Below, in pieces: positions 14,897-23,333 of a stretch of DNA of 64,000 bases (the first letter of the stretch is position 1; every line of letters begins with the position of its first letter). Below the pieces are notes generated by a model. The model was not told the DNA's origin. It ran no database searches and worked only from the letters and a program-made list of their open reading frames with translations. The position numbers and the translations under genes are program-made. Where the stretch lies: positions 372,001 through 436,000 of the forward strand of contig NZ_BLIV01000001.1 in NCBI RefSeq assembly GCF_009811755.1. The letters are read 5' to 3'. This DNA is from Roseobacter cerasinus (lineage in GTDB: Bacteria > Pseudomonadota > Alphaproteobacteria > Rhodobacterales > Rhodobacteraceae).

Positions 14897-17869
14897 CTAG
14901 TTTATTCGCCCGCTCAGGGCGACAATTTTTTCTGGCATAACGGGAATACTCTCAATCTCGACACCGAGAGCATCGTTGAGCGCACTCACAATGGCGCTCG
15001 GTGAAACCACGGCGCCTGCTTCGCCGACGCCCTTTGCACCACGAGGTCCGAGGCCATCGCCGGACTCGAGTAGATCAACGGTAACATCTTTCGGAATGTC
15101 GAGGCTCGTCGGGACGCCATATTCATGCATGCCTTGATTGCGCACAATCCCTTCGACAACTTCCACCTTTTCAAACAGAGCCTGACCAATCCCCATCGCG
15201 ATACCGCCGACAAGCTGGCCTCGGATGATATGCTCGTCATGGATCTTTCCAACATCATGGCAGGCTGCATAGTTGAGGATTCGAACCTCCCCGGTCTCTG
15301 GATTGACGGCCAGATCGCACCCGTGGCTGGCATGCATGAAATCCACCGGGCCAACCTGGTTGCCGGTTGCGCTCAATATGCGGCCCCGTGGCAAATGTGC
15401 TTCTCCAACTGCGGCGATCTGTCCAGTCTGATGGGATGATGCCAGAGCCGCCCAGGAAATTGTCTTTGACGGTGCCTCAGTGACGGCAAACCCATCCTTG
15501 ATCACCATCACCTCTTCGGGGCTGACGCCAAGCGACCGGGCCGCCAATTGTCTGCCCGTGGTCTGAATGCGGTCAACGGCGTCCAGCACCGCTCGACCTC
15601 CCATGTAATAGCTGCGGCTGCCGCTGACCCGGGGCAGATAACTGTCGATGCCGAAGGGGAAATGCCGGTTCTTGACCCACGCCGTCGTACCATTCGCCGC
15701 GCGGAAAATTGGGCTGGCCAGCCCCAGTCGGCGGAGCACCTGCATCAGCGGCTTGTCGTCGCGCAGCACCTTCGCACCCGACATTTGCAGGCGTTCGATG
15801 AGCCGAAATCCCCGCGCGCGCCACCGCCCCGGAGCGCGTCCCGAGGACATCAGATCTCCGGTTGGATCATCAATCGCTGCCTGATCCACGGCGTAGACGG
15901 GCATCCGAGACAGCTTGAATCGCTCCATGACGAGCCGGGGCAGGCCCCGCGTGAAGCCTGTCCCGGCATCTCCGATGTCCGAACCGATGTGCCACGTCCC
16001 TGCGCCATCAACGGCTATCCTGGCCACAAAGCGGTCCACCAAACCATAGGGATAGCCGTATTTTGCATGCGTCGCAGCAAACCCGCGGCCGATACGCCAG
16101 TTTTTCGATGGGGGGTCGGGTCGGTCGCCAAGGCGTTTGATCACCATGTCCATCGTGGCAGACAAGACCTGCCGGACTTCAGGTGCAGCCCGTTTGGTGC
16201 CGGTTCCCTCTATGTGGCGCGACAGGAAGTTCGTCTTGCGCATGGCCACCGGGTCGAGATCCAGGGCTCTGGCGGCCTTGTCCACTATGGCTTCTATGCC
16301 AAAGGTCACCTGTTGCGAGCCATAGCCCCGCATCGGCGCAGCCACCAGGTTGTTGGTGACGACACCGCGCGCCCAAACGCTCACATTCTGGATGTCATAA
16401 GCGCCCTCCGCTTCAACCGCCAGAAGCGAAACAATCGTGGGCGTGAGGGCTGAATACGCTCCGGCATCTGCAAGCAAGTCCGCTTTCAGGGCGACGATCC
16501 GGCCATCTTTCATCGCACCGAGGGTATAATCGCCTGTGAAAAAGTGCCTCTTGGAGCTGCGTCCAAGCATCTCCGCCCGGTTGAGGACAAGTCTGACCGG
16601 CTGGCCCGTCTTTTCGGCCAGCAGCGCCAGATAGCCCTCGGTATGTGTCATAAGGTACTTGCCGAAGGAGCCGCCCATGCGCGGCGCGACCACCCGTACA
16701 GATGTTTCCTCACGCGACAACAGTCTTGCGACAAAGCGGCGAACGCGGTGCGGCGTTTGCGTCGGGACAGCAAGAACGAGCGTGCCGTCCTCCATCCACG
16801 CGCTTCCCCCTTCCGGCTCAATGCAACTATGATCGCTGTTGCCACAGCCGAACCGTCCACTGACAACAAGATCGGCCTTCTTGAGCGCCTCCTCAGCGTC
16901 CCCATGCTCGGTTCTGAGATCAGCAATGATGTTGCTCTTATTCGGATGAACACGCGGCGCAGACGACTCCAGAGCGTTCCGCGCGTCAGTGACGGCAGCG
17001 CGCGGACGATACACGACCTTGATCCTTGCCACCGCGTCCATGGCGATGGCTTCGGACTGTGCGGCAACCAGCGCAATGGCGTCCGAACGGGACCGGACAC
17101 GCCCGGATGCCAGAAAAGGCTCATCGTTGTCGATGATCCCGTTGCCGCCCTGGTTCTTACCGGGAATGTCAGTGTGGGTGAGCACAGCTTCGACCCCTGG
17201 GAGGGCCTTGGCTTCCGACGTGTCTATGCTCAGGATGTCGGCAGCCGGCCACTCGCTCCAGAGAACCTTGGCCACGAGCGCCTCCTGTTTCCACGTATCC
17301 GTGGGATAGCGGCTGATGCCTTCCATGCGATCGCGAAGGTCGCGTTGTCCGGCATCGCACTCTGCTGCGCTGGTACCCTCCCGGGCCGCCTCCAGGGATT
17401 TGACCAGCGGGTCATAGCCCGAACAGCGGCAGATATTTCCAGACAGCGCGCGCCGGGCGTCGGCATGTGTCAGCGAAGGGTCGCCCGAGACATGATGCGC
17501 GGCAGAGACCATGACCCCGCAGGCGCAATACCCGCATTGAAACGCCTCTCGCGTCACGAGTTGATCCTTTAACGCCTTCACCTTATCTGCATCCACGGCC
17601 ACCGGGTCGTGCTCCAGCCCCGCTGCAGTGGTAATCCGCTTTCCAGACATTTGAACAGCGAGGGTGAGGCAGGAACACACGGGTGCCCCATCAACCAAAA
17701 CGGTGCAGGCCCCGCAAACGCCTTCGCCGCAGCCGAAGCGGACGTCCTTCAGGCCCAGGTCGTGATGCAACAGTTTCTGAAGGGTCGTCTCAACCGGTAT
17801 CGAGAGCGTCTTTGGCTCTGCATTGACTGTCACATCAATGGTGATCCGGTTTGGGTTATCCTCCGTCAC
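14897..17869 (-). CDS. Xanthine dehydrogenase-family molybdenum hydroxylase, fused [2Fe-2S] and Mo subunits
   Basis: 990 residues. Residues 1-165 carry both [2Fe-2S] centres: plant-type Cys47, Cys52, Cys55 and Cys67 (CGEGVCGAC), and the helical-domain Cys112, Cys115, Cys147 and Cys149 (CGYC, CRCSGY). Residues 190-990 are the molybdopterin part, with GGSFGKYL, APMRGYGSQQ and the catalytic GVGEAG with Glu950. In most bacterial relatives these are separate S and L subunits. Only the FAD subunit is separate here, overlapping by ATGA. Such enzymes hydroxylate aldehydes or N-heterocycles using water. Beside a dioxygenase that could release fatty aldehydes, an aldehyde oxidase role is attractive but unproven. 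Confidence 0.87.
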   Translation of the reverse strand: MTEDNPNRITIDVTVNAEPKTLSIPVETTLQKLLHHDLGLKDVRFGCGEGVCGACTVLVDGAPVCSCLTLAVQMSGKRITTAAGLEHDPVAVDADKVKALKDQLVTREAFQCGYCACGVMVSAAHHVSGDPSLTHADARRALSGNICRCSGYDPLVKSLEAAREGTSAAECDAGQRDLRDRMEGISRYPTDTWKQEALVAKVLWSEWPAADILSIDTSEAKALPGVEAVLTHTDIPGKNQGGNGIIDNDEPFLASGRVRSRSDAIALVAAQSEAIAMDAVARIKVVYRPRAAVTDARNALESSAPRVHPNKSNIIADLRTEHGDAEEALKKADLVVSGRFGCGNSDHSCIEPEGGSAWMEDGTLVLAVPTQTPHRVRRFVARLLSREETSVRVVAPRMGGSFGKYLMTHTEGYLALLAEKTGQPVRLVLNRAEMLGRSSKRHFFTGDYTLGAMKDGRIVALKADLLADAGAYSALTPTIVSLLAVEAEGAYDIQNVSVWARGVVTNNLVAAPMRGYGSQQVTFGIEAIVDKAARALDLDPVAMRKTNFLSRHIEGTGTKRAAPEVRQVLSATMDMVIKRLGDRPDPPSKNWRIGRGFAATHAKYGYPYGLVDRFVARIAVDGAGTWHIGSDIGDAGTGFTRGLPRLVMERFKLSRMPVYAVDQAAIDDPTGDLMSSGRAPGRWRARGFRLIERLQMSGAKVLRDDKPLMQVLRRLGLASPIFRAANGTTAWVKNRHFPFGIDSYLPRVSGSRSYYMGGRAVLDAVDRIQTTGRQLAARSLGVSPEEVMVIKDGFAVTEAPSKTISWAALASSHQTGQIAAVGEAHLPRGRILSATGNQVGPVDFMHASHGCDLAVNPETGEVRILNYAACHDVGKIHDEHIIRGQLVGGIAMGIGQALFEKVEVVEGIVRNQGMHEYGVPTSLDIPKDVTVDLLESGDGLGPRGAKGVGEAGAVVSPSAIVSALNDALGVEIESIPVMPEKIVALSGRIN

Positions 17870-18717
17870 GCGAACGAAGCCTTTTCCAGAACGTCGCTGA
17901 GACCGGCCCTGATCAGACTGCGCTTGTAGCTTGAGATATCAGTCTCCACCGACGCGCCACCATTCTCTTCGATGGCAGTATTGGCGGCTTTCACGATCAG
18001 GGCATCCGTCAAAACCTCCTGGTCAAGAAGAGCTTCGACCGCGGTCAGGCGGCGTATGGCGAAAGTGTTGCCTCCGACTGCGATCCGCGGCTGTCTGGCC
18101 CTGCCATTCTCCAATACAAGGGAAACCGCGATGTTCACGATGGTTTTGCCAGCGCTCTTGCGCCACGCGAATTTGCGATAGGCCGAGCGGTAGCCGGGCG
18201 GCATGCGGATCTCTACCTTCCTGATCAGACTTGCCTCCGGCAGCCCCGTCGCGAAGAGCTCATCCATGGCGCGGCGCTCACTGCCTTGCGCACTCTCCAA
18301 GACAACCTCCGCGCCGCACGCCAGCAATGTGGTCGCCAGATCGAACGCGCTGGCGAATTCGCCGGGTGACCCGGCCCCAGCAAGACCCGCTGACAGACTG
18401 CCGCCCAAGGTGGCCGACCGTCTGACCTGTGGCGTCCCCAGATGGCTGGCCGCAGCGCTCAATCCAGGGAGATACGTGTTTGTGTCCGGTGCCCGCGCGA
18501 TCCAGTCGACCGATACCATGGCACCCAGCTCTGCGAAGTCTTGCGTGCAGTGGAAGGCGCGCAAGTCGGCGATGTCCGAGATATCGACCAGAGCCTCCGG
18601 CGCATTGGCGCGCAAGGTCATCTCCGGGACGATGATTGTCCCGCCTGCAAGCGGCGTTGCGCCCTTGCCGATCCATTCCATGGCTGCTTCCACCGAGCTG
18701 ACGCGCACGTAGTCCAT
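17866..18717 (-). CDS. FAD-binding (CoxM-type) subunit of the molybdenum hydroxylase
   Basis: 283 residues. The FAD-binding PCMH fold is marked by PLAGGTIIVPEM near residue 21 and ATLGGSLSAGLAGAGSPG near residue 103, with a CO-dehydrogenase flavoprotein C-terminal domain. It passes electrons from the [2Fe-2S] centres of the large subunit to an acceptor. GAGG lies just before the ATG, and the stop overlaps the next gene as ATGA, so the two subunits are translated together. Confidence 0.87.
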   Translation of the reverse strand: MDYVRVSSVEAAMEWIGKGATPLAGGTIIVPEMTLRANAPEALVDISDIADLRAFHCTQDFAELGAMVSVDWIARAPDTNTYLPGLSAAASHLGTPQVRRSATLGGSLSAGLAGAGSPGEFASAFDLATTLLACGAEVVLESAQGSERRAMDELFATGLPEASLIRKVEIRMPPGYRSAYRKFAWRKSAGKTIVNIAVSLVLENGRARQPRIAVGGNTFAIRRLTAVEALLDQEVLTDALIVKAANTAIEENGGASVETDISSYKRSLIRAGLSDVLEKASFA

Positions 18718-18729
18718 GTGACCCTCGGC

Positions 18730-19203
18730 CTAATCCTGAACCCTCGCCTTGTCGACCAAGGCGAAGTCCAGAATTCTGGTTTTCCCCCACCAGACCTTCC
18801 CGAGGTAAAGGCCAGGCTCTATTTCACGTATTTCGTCCCTTATCTTTTTGGCGAAAAACGACGTTCTTGAGTAATCGATAACAATCGTTTCTTTCTCATC
18901 GATCCAACTGGCCTGCTTGTAGACCTTGGCGATGACAAAGGTGAGGCTGAGAGGCGTAATCTTGTTAATGAGTATGCCGGTTTCATGGCGTGGCGGCATG
19001 AGATCAAAGACCTTTCCCTGCCAAGCGAAGAGCCGGACGAAGGCCGCGAATGACTTTGATAACAATGACCCCGTGAGTATTGCCGTCCCGCGTGTGTCAC
19101 CGCTCGGGATCGTTCCGGCTGACGCTTGCTTGTAAATCTGGTCCAGCTGTTCTCTGGACAGACCCAGCCACTCTTTGACGCGCGTATTCATGCCGTGTTG
19201 CAT
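18730..19203 (-). CDS. Conserved protein of unknown function heading the Mo-hydroxylase/heme-oxygenase operon
   Basis: 157 residues with no signal peptide and no clear transmembrane helix. I do not recognise a named family. The C-terminal half has a distinctive run: ASWIDEKETIVIDY, SFFAKKIRDEIREI, then GLYLGKVWWGKTRILDFAL, which suggests a beta-rich ligand-binding fold. It lies 12 bp upstream of the FAD subunit and is the first gene of the leftward run, so it should be co-expressed with the oxidoreductase. An ATG four codons in (19191) is an alternative start. A lipid- or cofactor-handling role is only a guess from context. Confidence 0.65.
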   Translation of the reverse strand: MQHGMNTRVKEWLGLSREQLDQIYKQASAGTIPSGDTRGTAILTGSLLSKSFAAFVRLFAWQGKVFDLMPPRHETGILINKITPLSLTFVIAKVYKQASWIDEKETIVIDYSRTSFFAKKIRDEIREIEPGLYLGKVWWGKTRILDFALVDKARVQD

Positions 19204-19518
19204 CCCGATGCCGGAAGCTCTGTTGCGGAAGCAGGCGGTGTCTCGTCCGGTGGATTAGAATAAAGGCGAGACCATTCGAAATCGAGGCAAGCAACAGAAC
19301 ACTATGGAAGGGCAGCATCCGTATCGCATCTAGGTTTAACCCACAGGTCTTGTGGAAGAGATACGACGCATACCCAAGAAATAACTGGTGTCATGTTAGG
19401 CCGTGTGGAGGCATTTGATCAAGATGAAGATTGCGGATGAGCTGGGTGGCTCCTGATCTACCGGCATCGAATGTGCCAAGGTGCAGTTTTCAGGGACTGC
19501 CAGGAAAGCAGCGCCCCA

Positions 19519-19945
19519 ATGACAGTAATGACCCTCGGCCTTGATCTGGTCAGGGATGTTTTCAAGTGCACGGTATTTCGGAGAACGGCTGCGCTATCTT
19601 CAACAAAGCTATCAAGCGTGCGAAGCTGCTGGCATTATTTGAGACGTTTCCGCCCTGTATCATCGGCATGGAAGCATGCGGATCATCCCACCATTGGGGT
19701 CGCCAGCTTGGGCATGATGTGAAGCGCCTGCCCGCCGGCTAGGTCAAACCCTGCGTGAAGCGGGGCAAGAACGACGCTGTGGATGCTGAGGCGATCTGCG
19801 AAGCAGTTCGACGCCCGACCATGCGCCTTTTCGAGATCAAGACTGAGGATCAGCAGGCCATTCTCTCAGGCCATCTGAGCGTGTCGAACAAACCCAAGAA
19901 GCCAATCTTGAGACTTGGAATGCCGCTTTTTTGTCAAATCAAATA
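19519..19945 (+). pseudogene. IS110-family transposase remnant 3
   Basis: The ATG at 19519 gives TLGLDLVRDVFKC, then the frame shifts to AIFNKAIKRAKLLALFE, IIGMEACGSSHHWGRQLG, meets a stop at 19740-19742, and continues as VKPCVKRGKNDAVDAEAICEAV. These are consecutive blocks of the IS110 DEDD domain. The C-terminus is gone. The rest of the 19204-20138 spacer is AT-rich, especially 20020-20120, and shows no gene. Confidence 0.8.
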
Positions 19946-20138
19946 GGAGGATGACCCGGCGCGAACATCTGACCTCCCGCGCCGGACCTGACCACATCAA
20001 CTTATCGATCACAGACATACAGAGTTAAAAAAAAACGTCATTTCTAAAGATAGGCAATAGATTGCCGATTGATTTCCAACTAAAGATGATTCCAAAAATT
20101 ATGTAAAAAAATCAAATAAATACACGGATAGGGTGAAT

Positions 20139-21185
20139 ATGAAGATTGCAATACACGCAGGGATGCACAAAACCGGCACATCATCTTTTCAGGAAAACCT
20201 GCGCCGAATGAACGCACCAGGTGTCCGATCATTTGGGCCAGAAGCTAAGGAATTCTTTTCAGGCGGCTTTTTGAATAAAAGCTGGATATCTGCTAAAATC
20301 CAAGAGGCGGAACAGGACGGAGTAGAGGTGCTTGTTTTCTCTCATGAGGGGCTTTCAGTTGCGCCGCCCTCTGACCTCAAGGTATTCACGGAAAACCACG
20401 ATCCGAGATTTGTGATTACGTTCCGGCACTGGTGTGGCTACTTGCACTCACGATGGGTCCAGAATGCCAAGATGCGCGATGCGGAATCATTCTGCAGCTT
20501 CATGACGCGCATTGACGACAATACACCCCAACGGGCATGGATTGAGTTTGACAAGGTGATTGTCGCCGCAGAGGAAGCAGGCTTTAACGACATAGTGCCG
20601 ATTTCCTTCGACAAAGTAGTATCAGACGGTGGGATCATTGCCGCGCTATCAGAAGCGTGCGGCGTGCCTGACGGGGGAGAGACCCGTGTCAACACATCCT
20701 CTGTGAAGGTTGACATAGACATGTTGCGTCTCTTCAACGGCATCCGGGGCGGGGGCGTTGCAGACGCCCTAAGTCCTATGCGCGTTCGCCTTGGAAACGG
20801 AGGCGCCCGGCCCCGCATCTTCGCGCAGACGCCGATAGTTGGCGGCTTGCTTCTGAGAAATCCCATCTTGGCAGAAAAGCTGCGCTCCATGTTGGACAAC
20901 ACGCGTGCAGAAGTGACGCTGGATCCTTCCATGTTCGGCGGTTGGCAAAGTCACTTTGAGCGATCTATTGCGAGATACTGCAACGACCATTCAGCATTTT
21001 TTGGAGAGGTGAAGGCAGTGACCCGCACATACTCCACTCTTGAGATCGAAGACATCCCTGAAAGCCTCAGGAAAGAAATGCGAACCGCTCTGTGGCGCGA
21101 GATCCTTAGAGTCAGGGTTGTCCGGTCGCGCTGGCTTGGGAGGCTAAGGCGGGTCGCTTTCCGCCTTATGCCCAGCTATTCCTAG
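20139..21185 (+). CDS. Sulfotransferase-like protein
   Basis: 348 residues from the ATG at 20139, with AGGGTG just upstream; a GTG two codons earlier is less likely. The N-terminus AIHAGMHKTGTSSFQ is the 5'-phosphosulfate (PAPS) binding loop of sulfotransferases and related P-loop proteins. FVITFRHWCGYLHSRW later resembles the 3'-phosphate region (R...S). The rest is not distinctive. It would transfer sulfate to a glycan or small molecule in the cytoplasm. It stands alone between IS remnants behind an AT-rich leader, which suggests horizontal gain. Confidence 0.72.
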   Translation: MKIAIHAGMHKTGTSSFQENLRRMNAPGVRSFGPEAKEFFSGGFLNKSWISAKIQEAEQDGVEVLVFSHEGLSVAPPSDLKVFTENHDPRFVITFRHWCGYLHSRWVQNAKMRDAESFCSFMTRIDDNTPQRAWIEFDKVIVAAEEAGFNDIVPISFDKVVSDGGIIAALSEACGVPDGGETRVNTSSVKVDIDMLRLFNGIRGGGVADALSPMRVRLGNGGARPRIFAQTPIVGGLLLRNPILAEKLRSMLDNTRAEVTLDPSMFGGWQSHFERSIARYCNDHSAFFGEVKAVTRTYSTLEIEDIPESLRKEMRTALWREILRVRVVRSRWLGRLRRVAFRLMPSYS

Positions 21186-21667
21186 GCTAGAGCATTGACT
21201 GGCACCACTTTGGACGCGTGGGATTCCCATTGGATGATCCACGGCTGCATGGCCGTTTCCATTGTCTGCGCAAACGCAGCCAGTTCCCCGACAATCTGCT
21301 CTTCCAATGCTGCCGGGTCGCCGGCATCTTCGGGGATAAGCTGTGCCGTGATGGCACCAGGTTCAGGTGCGCGATCATCGTAAGCACCGACTTCAGGCAG
21401 CACACTTTGGATCTGCTCACCATCCTGCAGGCCAAAGGTCGCCAGAGCGCGGGTTCGGCCTCCCTCCGAGATCACCGCGCCCTCCTGGTACTGCACCCGC
21501 AAAGGCGCCAGCGTGATCGGGGTCTTCCATGGGTCGTCATAGTGAGCCTCAACACGGAAGCGGGACGCGCAGGGCTCGCAGATCTCCGCCACCGGCGTAT
21601 TGGGCTGCGTCGCGGCCACTTGGGTCGCCGTTGAAAAGCTGCCTGGGCTCTGGGGATGAGATCCCAT
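21182..21667 (-). CDS. Unrecognised protein, probably 3'-truncated
   Basis: 161 residues in a Pro/Ala/Glu-rich composition. Near the N-terminus, after a disordered stretch, comes EICEPCASRFRVEAHYDDPW, a C-x2-C pair, then a domain with VISEGGRTRALATFGL. The last residues (about SHASKVVPVNALA) look unrelated to what precedes, so the 3' end was probably replaced. It starts right after the stop of a preceding reading frame, as in an operon. Proteins of this look occur among secreted or toxin-type loci, but I cannot name the family. It ends 4 bp into the convergent sulfotransferase gene. Confidence 0.45.
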   Translation of the reverse strand: MGSHPQSPGSFSTATQVAATQPNTPVAEICEPCASRFRVEAHYDDPWKTPITLAPLRVQYQEGAVISEGGRTRALATFGLQDGEQIQSVLPEVGAYDDRAPEPGAITAQLIPEDAGDPAALEEQIVGELAAFAQTMETAMQPWIIQWESHASKVVPVNALA

Positions 21668-21770
21668 CAGCCGATCTCACCGTAAATGGCAGACAGATCA
21701 TCCGCGAGTTGCGCGGCCGTGTCGGCCCCTTTGATGGTTCGAAGGAGGCGCCTGCGGGCCGCTGACTTCG
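21667..21770 (-). pseudogene. C-terminal fragment of an upstream gene cut by an IS110 insertion
   Basis: The minus-strand frame ends ARRRLLRTIKGADTAAQLADD and LSAIYGEIG, with a stop overlapping the next ATG (TGATGG). Upstream of about 21770 the sequence is IS110 transposase in the opposite sense. Only some 30 residues of the original gene remain. It was probably cotranscribed with the 161-residue protein. Confidence 0.5.
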
Positions 21771-21945
21771 ATGTGGTGTGTATGGAAGCGCGCCAGGTGA
21801 ATGCGGTGCTGTCAGCAATGCGGAACCAAACCGACAAGACGGATGCCCGAGGGATCGCCCAAGTCCTGCGATCAGGCTGGTATAGCAAGGTCTTCATCAA
21901 GAGCCAGGAGGCACATGCCTACCGGACGAGGTCTGTGGGTGACGC
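21771..21945 (+). pseudogene. IS110-family transposase remnant 4
   Basis: The frame reads VCMEARQVNAVLSAMRN, QTDKTDARGIAQVLRSGWYS, then VFIKSQEAH, the DEDD block of an IS110 transposase. Nothing of the ends is recognisable. From 21946 to 22380 I see no gene. Confidence 0.8.
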
Positions 21946-22380
21946 CTAATATGTCTGCTGTGACATCAAGCGCGAGACGAAGCGGGGCGCCCCACATCCT
22001 ATCCGACACATGCATGCAGCGGTCCAACCGAACCGGGCCACCAATGACTGCGAAGAGAAGCGTAACCCGGATGAGAGACAACGATCTCAACAAGACGGAG
22101 ATGAAACGATGAAATGAACTTGACCCAAACGCCCGATTAGAGAAGCCGACTTTGAGCGTTGCCTCACCGAGGTCTCCTTTTGGAGGCTACTAGACCAAAG
22201 ACAGAAGCGTCCTTGGCGCGTAAATCGGTCATTTTCAACGGCTGCAAAGATGCTAGCACGTGACACTCGACCTGGGATTCTTCTCAAACTGACACTAAGG
22301 TACGTTGCCGTTGGGCTGCACTGACCCCCTTCCTAGCAGGCGCGATCACCAGTACCGCCAATTTGAAGATTTCGACCAGA
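21946..22380. other. Gene-free spacer between IS debris and the TetR gene
   Basis: About 435 bp with only short, unconvincing reading frames and no tRNA, terminator or recognisable transposase block. It probably consists of decayed mobile DNA, since the IS110 remnant precedes it. Confidence 0.4.
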
Positions 22381-23007
22381 TCAGAGCTTTACGCCTTCCA
22401 GCAAGATTTCCCGAAGCGAGCGTTTGGTGTCTTCCCACTGTTGGTTTGTCAGTTCCAGATCGTCGTTCAACGTTCTGATTTGGTGTTTGAAGTCTGCGTA
22501 GTGCTGCGTGGTCGCCCAAATTGCATAAAGCAGATGTCGCGCGCTGACGGGCCTGATCTGCTTTTGGGCGATCCAGTATTCGATCACCGCTATCCGATCA
22601 TCGGTCCATTGGCGCAGCTCGCCTTCCAAGTAGTCCTGCACAACGGGCGCGCGCTGAATGATCTCGTTTGCCCAGACTTTGGAGCCATGCGGGCGCGTGC
22701 GAGCCAATTCGAGCTTGGTTTCGATATAGTCACCCAGAGCGTTCATCGGGTCGCGTTCTGGCGACAGGACGTCCGCCGCCTCGCGCCAGACATTGAAGAT
22801 ATTTTCGACCACATTCCGGTACAGTTTTTCCTTGGTCTGATAGTAATAGACGATGTTGGATTTCGGCAGGCCGGCTTCAGCGGCGATCCGGCTGAATGAC
22901 GCGCCAACATAGCCATAATCGGCAAAGACGCGTTCAGCGGCCTGCTGAATCTGCGCCCTTGTTTCTTCGCGATGACGGATCTGTATTCCGCTGCTTTGCT
23001 TGTTCAC
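22381..23007 (-). CDS. TetR-family regulator (RutR-like)
   Basis: About 208 residues if the GTG at 23007 is used. The same frame extends to a TTG at 23073, but the added 22 residues look unstructured. The helix-turn-helix is clear (ADYGYVGASFSRIAAEAGLPKSN, then IVYYYQTKEKLY). The C-terminal part resembles the YcdC/RutR ligand domain (WANEIIQRAPVVQDYL, YAIWATTQHYADF). RutR senses uracil and controls pyrimidine use. Here it is divergent from a BMP-type importer and cytosine-deaminase-like operon, which fits nucleobase control. Confidence 0.82.
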   Translation of the reverse strand: MNKQSSGIQIRHREETRAQIQQAAERVFADYGYVGASFSRIAAEAGLPKSNIVYYYQTKEKLYRNVVENIFNVWREAADVLSPERDPMNALGDYIETKLELARTRPHGSKVWANEIIQRAPVVQDYLEGELRQWTDDRIAVIEYWIAQKQIRPVSARHLLYAIWATTQHYADFKHQIRTLNDDLELTNQQWEDTKRSLREILLEGVKL

Positions 23008-23107
23008 GCTGATGCAATCCTCTGAACGGTACGTCGCGCCGAAGGACGGGCCGTTTTGAACATCCGATGCCAATCAGACTATCAAGCCCGAACCGATTTG
23101 GAAACTT

Positions 23108-23125
23108 TCTGCACGATCGTGCAGA
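23108..23125. promoter_or_regulatory. Perfect 18-bp palindrome, putative TetR operator
   Basis: TCTGCACGATCGTGCAGA is an exact inverted repeat in the 326-bp spacer between the divergent TetR gene and the BMP operon. A TTGACC at 23133-23138 just beyond it could be a -35 element for the rightward operon. The sequence differs from the E. coli RutR consensus (TTGACC-type halves), so either the regulator has its own site or another factor binds here. Confidence 0.6.
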
Positions 23126-23333
23126 TAATTCTTGACCGGGCAGGTAAATGTTTTCAGCATTCGCGCACATGGCATTGGTGGGGAGCGGAAGACACTGCCA
23201 ACAAACGTACAATCGACCCGCATTGGAAAACGCGGGCCTGACGCGGTGTAACGGGGCGGCGCCAGCCAGCCGAGCGCAATGATCACACCACGCATATACG
23301 AACACACAAAAAAGCCGAACAGGAGAGGATAAC

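Noticed and set aside
15260-15290. GATTCGAACC-like string resembling a tRNA T-loop
   Set aside because: It lies inside the Mo-hydroxylase gene and no acceptor or anticodon stem pairs around it.
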